Origin: an uncultured Eubacteriales bacterium
Lineage (GTDB): Bacteria > Bacillota > Clostridia > Oscillospirales > Oscillospiraceae
NCBI GenBank assembly: GCA_900544405.1
Contig: UQVA01000003.1
Span: 1-64,000, forward strand
Direction of reading: 5' to 3'
DNA: 64,000 nt
Position numbers and translations under genes: made by a program. The notes under the pieces are model-generated. The model ran no database searches, was not told the origin of the DNA, and saw only the letters and a program-made list of their open reading frames with translations. Below, piece after piece: positions 58,801 through 64,000 of the stretch. Each line of letters starts with the position of its first letter. The first letter of the stretch is position 1.

Positions 58801-59381
58801 TTGTCCCCAATGCGCATCAGGTTGTCCTCGGTGGTGGCCAGCTTCCGCTCGGTCTCCTCCTTCCGGTGACGGTACTTGGAAATCCCCGCCGCTTCCTCGA
58901 AAATTTCCCGGCGGTCCCCGCTTTTCAGGGAAAGAATTTCGTCAATGCGGCCCTGACCGATATTGGAATAGCCCTCCCGGCCCAGACCGGTATCCATGAA
59001 CAGCTCATGGATGTCCTTCAACCGGGCGGACTGGCGATTGATATAATATTCGCTGTCCCCGGAGCGATAGTAGCGCCGGGTGACCATGACCTCGTCGGCG
59101 TCATACAGAAGCGCCCGGTCGCTGTTGTCCAGGGTCAGTGTGGCCTCCGCAAAGCCCACGGCCCCCCGCTTCTGGGTGCCGCCGAAGATGACGTCCTCCA
59201 TCTTGGCACCCCGAAGGGTCCGGGTGCTTTGTTCGCCCATGACCCAGACGATGGCATCGGAAATATTGGATTTCCCGGAGCCGTTGGGACCCACGATGGC
59301 GGTGATATCGTCACCGAAGCGGATGACCGTCTTGTCCGGGAAGGACTTGAAGCCCTGAACCTCTAATGATTTTAAATACAC
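55815..59381 (-). CDS. smc: Chromosome segregation ATPase SMC
   Basis: A 1188-residue condensin subunit. The N-terminal Walker A is VGPNGSGKSNISDAI; a first coiled coil spans about 170-500, the hinge about 520-660 (SGIHGPVSRLI, LGGAMQQIVVD), a second coiled coil about 680-1020, and the C-terminal ABC signature LLSGGEKAFVAIAL with Walker B FCMLDEIDAALDD. The start is a GTG at 59381 that agrees with the family's N-terminus (MYLKSLEVQGFKSFPDK). It is the first gene of the unit ending at leuS. Confidence 0.97.
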   Translation of the reverse strand: MYLKSLEVQGFKSFPDKTVIRFGDDITAIVGPNGSGKSNISDAIVWVMGEQSTRTLRGAKMEDVIFGGTQKRGAVGFAEATLTLDNSDRALLYDADEVMVTRRYYRSGDSEYYINRQSARLKDIHELFMDTGLGREGYSNIGQGRIDEILSLKSGDRREIFEEAAGISKYRHRKEETERKLATTEDNLMRIGDKVSELEIQLDPLKNQSEKAKKYLAMKDELQGVEVAVWLQTLDKLSESARKAQEDFTSADFVLKQAHEDLDKHYARAEELGNVLREKDAQVENVRVKVSMQEAAGQQLSGQLAVLQGNVANNQDNLKRLEAECKAEDDRSGGVTAQMEQAKRRLEEIDASLAAKRKGIGEYQQTLSAMTANAQGLQKRYLELRGKETELTSQIAAGEAECRSVEASIQDNDQRLEQLNSDLTAAADREKSARGELDKARRELKNAQDAVTVNQNQISGYGLRLQNRTKRRDELAKEQRDVTAQLDGIRAKVQVFQAMERDFESYQKSVRLVMQQGNRLSGIHGPVSRLIRTEDEYTSAIEIALGGAMQQIVVDTEQDGKAAISFLKRTGGGRATFLPLSVIRGKSLTEKGLEQCWGFVGIASKLVSCQDQYRGIVENLLGRIVIVEDMDAAIAMARTYQNRFKIVTLDGQVVNPGGSMTGGSMNKDAGILSRANELEKLTARQKTLQDKLAALEKDLQEAQRGVDEVEYQRSTAAEQLRAAQDSVLTLQGQEKQYAILLQAILDARENAGAERASLEKRRSADRERLAAQKAKLQLYTLDLSQTRSELFKLEGSQSDTAEKSAHITEGLTDLKTQEAALIAEAETARNHMEDLKALRASMEGDRDRKIQLSKDIQEEIRGLEAQILDLKARIEQNDREVKRDKQDLEDQLRKRADTEAEKTLCERQTQEKNKDILNMERACALLEQKKQAAQMEEKQIIDKLWDNYGLTPGTAVEKKGEIESVAAGNRRIGELKRSIAALGTPNLGAIEEYARVNERYTYLASQRDDVLTAKRELESVIRNITQEMTGIFVTEFGKINEYFGKTFEEMFGGGKGELLLEDPAEPLTCGIEIRVQPPGKQVKTITLLSGGEKAFVAIALYFAILKVRPTPFCMLDEIDAALDDRNVERFASYLHNLSQKTQFIVITHRRGTMEAADVLYGVTMQEQGVSKLLRLDLNQMEEYLGIVE

Positions 59382-59419
59382 AGTATGACCTCATCCCGAA
59401 TGGTAAATTAAATCAGTTT

Positions 59420-59448
59420 ATTTTACTCAAAAACCGGGGAAATTGCAA
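59420..59448 (-). promoter_or_regulatory. Promoter of the smc operon
   Basis: On the minus strand, TTGCAA (59443-59448), 17 bp, TAAAAT (59420-59425). Confidence 0.7.
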
Positions 59449-59491
59449 GCCCTTCCGGGGCCTTTTCGGAAAATTTCCCGTGTTCGGGCCG

Positions 59492-59528
59492 AAAAAAGCG
59501 CCCCATCCCGGGTTTTGGGATAGGGCGC
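59492..59528 (-). terminator. Terminator of the surface-protein trio
   Basis: GCGCCCCATCCC (59498-59509) pairs with GGGATAGGGCGC (59517-59528) with one G-U pair, followed on the minus strand by six T. It closes the surface-protein unit before smc. Confidence 0.85.
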
Positions 59529-59535
59529 AGCAGAT

Positions 59536-60135
59536 TTAATTCTTCTTTTTCCGAAGCTGGGAGGTCAGGGTCAAAGTGCCCGCCCCGGCGCAGCAAAGGA
59601 GCAGCATCCAGAGGCCCACGTTTTCCGTGTCGCCGGTGTAGGGGGTCTCCCCGGCGCTTTCGCCGTGGAAGATCCAGTCGGTCTCCCCCACCCGGTCGGC
59701 GTACCGGTTATCCAGTTCCAGCGGAACCGTCAGCTTCACGGTCAAGGCCATGGACTTGCCCGCCCGAATGGTCCCCAGCAGGATGCGGTCCTCGGCAGCG
59801 TCCCCGGCGGTACCGGTGAACAACACCCGGTCCCCCAGTCGGATCTCCATAGTCAGGGCTTTCAGGAATTCCACATTCTCCGGCTCGTCGTGAGGTTCAA
59901 TGGACATCCACAGCCGCAGCTGCTCCCCACGGGCGGAGTTGGTGACGGTGACTTGCTGAATGAGTTCGTCGCCGGGCATGACGTTTTTCAGCCCGTCGAA
60001 CAGGTCCGTAGTGGTGTACTCGCTGCCGGGAGCAAAGGCGAAGCCCTTGCCGGTAAACTCCACGCTGCCCGTGGCATAGACGCTCATAGGAAGCAGAAGC
60101 AACACCAGTGCCAGAACAAAAGCGATCCGTTTCAT
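59536..60135 (-). CDS. Secreted protein with sortase-type anchor
   Basis: A 199-residue protein with a signal peptide (cleavage near VYA, 21), a beta-rich domain of about 130 residues (VTVTNSARGEQLRLWMSIE, MALTVKLTVPLELDN) and a C-terminal wall-sorting signal: TPYTGDT (164-170), a hydrophobic helix (174-191) and a basic tail RKKKN. The motif is a variant of the (S/P)PxTG class used by class B-type sortases of Clostridia. It overlaps the camelysin-like gene by 4 bp, so the two are made together. No sortase gene lies in the window. Confidence 0.8.
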   Translation of the reverse strand: MKRIAFVLALVLLLLPMSVYATGSVEFTGKGFAFAPGSEYTTTDLFDGLKNVMPGDELIQQVTVTNSARGEQLRLWMSIEPHDEPENVEFLKALTMEIRLGDRVLFTGTAGDAAEDRILLGTIRAGKSMALTVKLTVPLELDNRYADRVGETDWIFHGESAGETPYTGDTENVGLWMLLLCCAGAGTLTLTSQLRKKKN

Positions 60136-60674
60136 CCCTGCACCTCCTTCAGAAGCCCGTCAGTATCAACGGTAACGCCCCAGGCTTGCTCCACGGCCCT
60201 TGTGGGCGTGCTCTGGATGGCATCCGCCAGGATTTCCAGGGACAGCGTATAGCCATCGGGAGCGTTGGCTGCAACCTCCGTACACTTTTCAATGAGGACC
60301 GGCGTGTTATCTTTGGGAGTAACCGGCGCTTTGGCGTAATAGTAGCCGTCCTTCTCAAACCAGTCCACCTTATTCAGGTCCATCTTGTAGTCCTGATCCG
60401 TCACCGGCTGTGCGGACACGTTGCCGTCTTTATCCTTCCATGTGAACACCAGCTTCACACGGATATAGCTTTGAGTGTCGCCGGTATTCCGGATCGAAAC
60501 GTCGGTTTTCACGTTGTCCTGAAAAGTTTCATCCACTTTACAGGTCACATGGCCGTACTGAAACACGTTGGTCAGGGAGGGCGTTGTGACCATCAGGAAC
60601 GCCAGGGTCGCCCCGCCGGCGATGCACAGTACCAAGGCCAGCGCCACCAGCGTTCCAAGCCATTTCCGTTTCAT
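60132..60674 (-). CDS. SipW-dependent-type (CalY/TasA-like) secreted protein
   Basis: A 180-residue protein whose N-terminus (LGTLVALALVLCIAGGATLA, then FLMVTTPSLTNVF) is a SipW-type signal as in TasA and camelysin. The mature part contains TQSYIRVKLVFTWKDKDGN, typical for the family's beta sandwich. TasA-like proteins form extracellular fibres or bind them. Start at 60674 with GGAGGGAG upstream, overlapping the previous stop by 4 bp. The dedicated signal peptidase is not in the window. Confidence 0.8.
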   Translation of the reverse strand: MKRKWLGTLVALALVLCIAGGATLAFLMVTTPSLTNVFQYGHVTCKVDETFQDNVKTDVSIRNTGDTQSYIRVKLVFTWKDKDGNVSAQPVTDQDYKMDLNKVDWFEKDGYYYAKAPVTPKDNTPVLIEKCTEVAANAPDGYTLSLEILADAIQSTPTRAVEQAWGVTVDTDGLLKEVQG

Positions 60675-63600
60675 GCTTTCTCCCTCCTCCATCGATTATC
60701 CGCAAAGGCACAGCCATTGAGCCAGAATACGAAGTCACGTTTATTCGTGAACGTAACGCTTGCTTCCCCGTCCGTCACATTCTCAGACTTCACAACCTGG
60801 TTGTTGTTCTGGCACTTGTACCGCCAACTCCAGCTTTCCACTTCCGTGACGGTATACCCGCCCATCTGCAGGCCCTTGATGGTCTTGCTGGTGTTGCCCT
60901 GTACCGTTACTTCCATGGAGAATCCATTCGGCCCGGTAATACGGAACAGGAAACTCTGATTCTCGTCGATTTCCGCACAGCCTTCCTTCCTGATGGTCAG
61001 GTCAAACACATCCAACTCGAACTTGGCGTAATACGTTGCGGCTTCGTAGCCCGTCACACCATTCCCAAGGTCCTTGGTCTTCTCGGGGGTCAGCTTGTTG
61101 TTTGCAATCCAAGCGGCAGCCACCGGTTCTGTGCAGCCCTCGTCCTTGTACCAGCCAACGAACTTATAGCCGCTTGCAGCCGTAGGCATGGAACCCGCTG
61201 CCGTGCCGGTAATGACCTTCAAATCATTTTCCTGATAATTGTCCAGCGTGCCGCAGCCGGCCGGGCCGACGACCTTATAAAGGATGTTTACAGTCTCCTC
61301 ATTGTAGTAGAAGATTTTCACGTTCTTGTTGGCGACATGATCAGGGTCTTCGATAGCAATGTTGATGGCCTGATTCTCGGCGCTGATCAACTTATAGCCG
61401 GGAATGTCCTTTGCAGTCTGCGTCACCTGGGCCTGATAGCGGGCCGTGCCGTCTTCGCTTTGTGCAATCTCATTGCCAGTAGCCTGGTCAATAAACTGGA
61501 ACACATACGGATACTCGATGCGGTCATAGTACAGTTCCAGCAAAAGGCCACCCGCATCCAGCTTGCCGGAAGCGTTGCTCCTTGCTCCATTAAACTTGAA
61601 TCCCGGAATCTCCAGCGGGGTCTCGGAATACGTATTTCCGATCACGCCGTTCAGGTTGGTACTGCTCCGGTACTCGGTATAGCCGTCGCCCGCAATGTTC
61701 TGAATCCAGTGAACAACTCTCACCGGTGCATGGACTTCGTCCTTGACGTACCAGAACGTAATCACATTGCCTTCGGCAGCCAGGACCAGCTGCTTCTGAT
61801 AAGCGTCCGGGGCGTAACCGGCGATTTGCTTGAAGGGCTCGGTAACGACTGCATCACGGGTCGTCACGGTCTTCGGGTCGGCCAGCTGCTTTTCCGTTCC
61901 CTTTTCCAGATACTTGACGGTGTATGTCACCTCCGGCTTTGCCACATAAATGAAGGTGAATACATTCTTCACCCCGCCGTCAATATCCATGGTGAGAGAA
62001 TGGCTGCTGACCACGGGGAAATAACCGGACTGATAGCCCTCGTCCAGTTCCGTACCCGTCTTGGCATCGAAGGTCTTGGTCGTACCTGCCAGGGCGCTGC
62101 CGGTGGTGTCATCCGCAATATAGGTAAGCGTCCCATCCGTATTCTCAACAGCATATTTGACGGTATACGTCACCAGCGTGTTGGAACTCCACTTGGCATA
62201 GAGGTTCAGGTCCCGGTTCACCGGCATGGAGAAATCGAAGGCCTTTTCTTCGCCGCTGTCGCTGATGTAGAACCAGCCGACGAAGGTATAAGCCCCGTTG
62301 GTGGGGTCATTCGGCTTCACGACGGTCGTACCATGGGGAACATTCTCCCAAGTATTCAGCGGATTTCCATTCATATCCAGTACATCCTTGGTCAGATACG
62401 TCTTGACCGTGTGGGTCTTGGGGGTCCACTTGGCGTAGAGGATCACGTCGGAGGCAGGCATGGTCATGGTGGACAAATTCGCCTCGGAACCCTCATAGCA
62501 CCCGGGCGTCGTGTACCAGCCGGCAAACACATAGGCATTCTTTTCCAGATTTGCAGGATATTCCGGAATGAAGTCGTAGCCGCTCAGCGGTGCCTCAAAC
62601 TGCACACTGTTATCCTTACCTGTAACATAGGCGTTGTAGTTGTAGAAGCTCAGATTATAGCTGTTACGGGTGTAGCAAAGATAGTTTTTGTCGTTAATAT
62701 AATAGTAGCTTCCTCCAAACAATCCGCCCTCATGATAACCTGCATAAGCGACACCGCCCTGCTCCATTTTGTCAAACTTAGGATCAGACCACCACTGAGT
62801 AAAACCAGTAATATTGTGAAATTCCTCCGAATATGTTAATTGGCACTCCTTTTCTAGCGTAATCTGCTTGTAAAGCTTAAAGTTCTTTCCGTCATGCGTG
62901 TAAGTTCCTGTTTCGCCGTTCAGCGTTTCGATGTAGTAGTAAAGCACTGCACCAGATTGCGCACTTGATTTTTCAAACACGATGTTTTCTCCTGGCATTG
63001 TATCTATACTGCCAAGCATAGTGTCGGCCTTGAATGACTCACACCCATCAGGGACATCCCACCAAATGGTGTCGTTTCCATCTCTTATCGGGAAATGATC
63101 GTGGATGTCTGCCTGATACTTTGCGGTGATGGTTTTAACAACCTTATAGCAGCTATCATTATGCGTGTGCCACCAGGAACTATTATTGCACGTTAGTTCT
63201 CTGAATGTCAGCGTATAGGTATTCCGCGTATAATACACATTCAGCACGGTAGAGCCGTCGCCCTTAACGGTCACAGTCTCGGCTTTATCTTCGTTGTAGG
63301 TAAAATGTGTGCCGTCTCGGCCATCAAAGCTCTGATTCTTATAATCATCACTCTTTTGCTCTGTACCGGGCTTCACATTGGCAGGCTTGTAGGTTCCGGC
63401 CACGCTGTAACCGTCATCGTTGGCATTTTCATACCAGAACACAACCGTAAACCCAGACGTACCGATTTCCCAATTTGCCTTATAGCTCGTATTCTGTGCA
63501 GGCATTGTGGCCGGAATCGCCGGCGTCCAGCCGTTGAAGGTATAGCCGGGCTTGGTAGGATCGTTCACGGAAACCGCCGCACCGTACCGGGCATAGATCG

Positions 63601-64000
63601 GCTCCACACCGTAGCCGCCATCCAAATCGAAGTTCATCAGATAGTAGTAACGGTCATAGTAGATCTCGACGACCGTGCTGCCGTCCGCTGCGATTTCCAT
63701 GGCGGTATCATAGAGCAGAGAATAGAAGCCTTCATAGTCCGTTCTGGCCAGGCCCTCGCCTACTGCGCTCTTGGTGTAACCCTTCTTCGTCTCGGTGTCC
63801 GCCAGCGTGTACTTATCGTCAGAAACGTTCTGCTGATAGTGCTTGACTGTGAAATCCACCTCTGCGGGGTTGTAAGTTACGGTATAGGTCGTCGTTTCAG
63901 AAGCATTCACATGGACTACGTCCGAATCAGGCGTATAGCCCACGATCGCAGGACTGGCAACATCCTGCGTATAGGTGCTGCCGGTGGCCACGGTAGCCGT
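60671..64000 (-). CDS. Giant surface adhesin-like repeat protein (partial)
   Basis: At least 1110 codons, open to the window edge, so the N-terminus is missing. It is built from repeated extracellular modules: InlB/Listeria-Bacteroides repeats (FDLDGGYGVEPIYARYG, GYTFNGWTPAIP, YVFAGWYTTPGC), MucBP-like repeats (YTVKYLEKGTEKQLADPK, AGYAPDAYQKQLVL) and a last Cna-B-like domain (FRITGPNGFSMEVTVQGN, GYTVTEVESW). Residues corresponding to about 62.65-63.25 kb form a Cys/Trp-rich insert (HTHNDSCYKV) with more AT-rich codons. The end (VTFTNKRDFVFWLNG...) lacks a sorting signal. It is translationally coupled to the camelysin-like gene. Confidence 0.8.
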   Translation of the reverse strand, partial: TATVATGSTYTQDVASPAIVGYTPDSDVVHVNASETTTYTVTYNPAEVDFTVKHYQQNVSDDKYTLADTETKKGYTKSAVGEGLARTDYEGFYSLLYDTAMEIAADGSTVVEIYYDRYYYLMNFDLDGGYGVEPIYARYGAAVSVNDPTKPGYTFNGWTPAIPATMPAQNTSYKANWEIGTSGFTVVFWYENANDDGYSVAGTYKPANVKPGTEQKSDDYKNQSFDGRDGTHFTYNEDKAETVTVKGDGSTVLNVYYTRNTYTLTFRELTCNNSSWWHTHNDSCYKVVKTITAKYQADIHDHFPIRDGNDTIWWDVPDGCESFKADTMLGSIDTMPGENIVFEKSSAQSGAVLYYYIETLNGETGTYTHDGKNFKLYKQITLEKECQLTYSEEFHNITGFTQWWSDPKFDKMEQGGVAYAGYHEGGLFGGSYYYINDKNYLCYTRNSYNLSFYNYNAYVTGKDNSVQFEAPLSGYDFIPEYPANLEKNAYVFAGWYTTPGCYEGSEANLSTMTMPASDVILYAKWTPKTHTVKTYLTKDVLDMNGNPLNTWENVPHGTTVVKPNDPTNGAYTFVGWFYISDSGEEKAFDFSMPVNRDLNLYAKWSSNTLVTYTVKYAVENTDGTLTYIADDTTGSALAGTTKTFDAKTGTELDEGYQSGYFPVVSSHSLTMDIDGGVKNVFTFIYVAKPEVTYTVKYLEKGTEKQLADPKTVTTRDAVVTEPFKQIAGYAPDAYQKQLVLAAEGNVITFWYVKDEVHAPVRVVHWIQNIAGDGYTEYRSSTNLNGVIGNTYSETPLEIPGFKFNGARSNASGKLDAGGLLLELYYDRIEYPYVFQFIDQATGNEIAQSEDGTARYQAQVTQTAKDIPGYKLISAENQAINIAIEDPDHVANKNVKIFYYNEETVNILYKVVGPAGCGTLDNYQENDLKVITGTAAGSMPTAASGYKFVGWYKDEGCTEPVAAAWIANNKLTPEKTKDLGNGVTGYEAATYYAKFELDVFDLTIRKEGCAEIDENQSFLFRITGPNGFSMEVTVQGNTSKTIKGLQMGGYTVTEVESWSWRYKCQNNNQVVKSENVTDGEASVTFTNKRDFVFWLNGCAFADNRWRREKA

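Overview
The window looks like a chromosomal segment of a GC-rich gut Firmicute of the Oscillospirales/Ruminococcaceae type (Faecalibacterium, Gemmiger or Subdoligranulum-like). This is inferred from the GlgC/GlgD glycogen operon, the IspH-S1 fusion, the UPF0210/ACT pair, the CD1247-type acidic zinc-ribbon protein next to efp, SigA-type promoters (TTGACA-17-TATAAT) and strong AGGAGG ribosome sites. No rRNA, CRISPR array or intact transposase was seen. The first ~3.5 kb is visibly AT-rich and differs from the rest, which suggests acquired DNA.

Layout. (1) 1-3.9 kb, minus strand: a VanR-VanS-VanY-like module and a GNAT acetyltransferase in AT-rich DNA, bordered by a decayed gene remnant. (2) 3.9-12.2 kb, minus strand: a glycogen operon, glgB-glgC-glgD-glgA, then a GH13 hydrolase and two small uncharacterised genes. 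(3) 12.4-13.9 kb, plus strand: mgtE behind a long leader holding a Pro/Arg-rich leader peptide. (4) 14-26.8 kb, minus strand: housekeeping genes, including UPF0210/ACT, ispH-rpsA, cmk, a degenerate sigma-like gene, a sigma70 factor, dnaG, dgt, yigZ, hflX, rpmE and an M29 aminopeptidase. (5) 26.9-31.8 kb, plus strand: a homocysteine methyltransferase-like gene, an internally deleted flavin reductase, a membrane-anchored acyltransferase-fold protein, birA, an acidic membrane protein and an XRE regulator. (6) 31.8-35.4 kb, minus strand: an alpha-glucosidase-like GH13, a TfoX-N protein and a MATE transporter with a small membrane partner, divergent from a LysR regulator. (7) 35.5-44.1 kb, plus strand: an ECF sigma/anti-sigma pair, two small secreted proteins, two paralogous cysteine-motif lipoproteins, an ABC ATPase and a duplicated 705-residue ABC-2 permease. 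This is the strongest candidate here for an undescribed system. (8) 44.3-49.7 kb: tRNA-Tyr and tRNA-Thr, an Mbeg1-like hydrolase, CD1247-like/efp/Xaa-Pro peptidase/yqeG, an orphan and rpsU. (9) 49.8-59.4 kb, minus strand: smc-ftsY-rdgB-yhbY-nadD/yqeK-rsfS-leuS. (10) 59.5 kb to the window edge, minus strand: a translationally coupled surface-protein trio (giant repeat adhesin, SipW-type camelysin-like protein, sortase-motif protein), open at the edge.

How it fits together: genes are packed in tightly coupled operons, many with 4-bp ATGA overlaps. The glycogen operon carries synthesis and a probable debranching or trimming enzyme together. The macromolecular-synthesis genes (dnaG, sigma, cmk, ispH-S1) share one unit. 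All functional calls are from reading motifs by eye; no database search was run.
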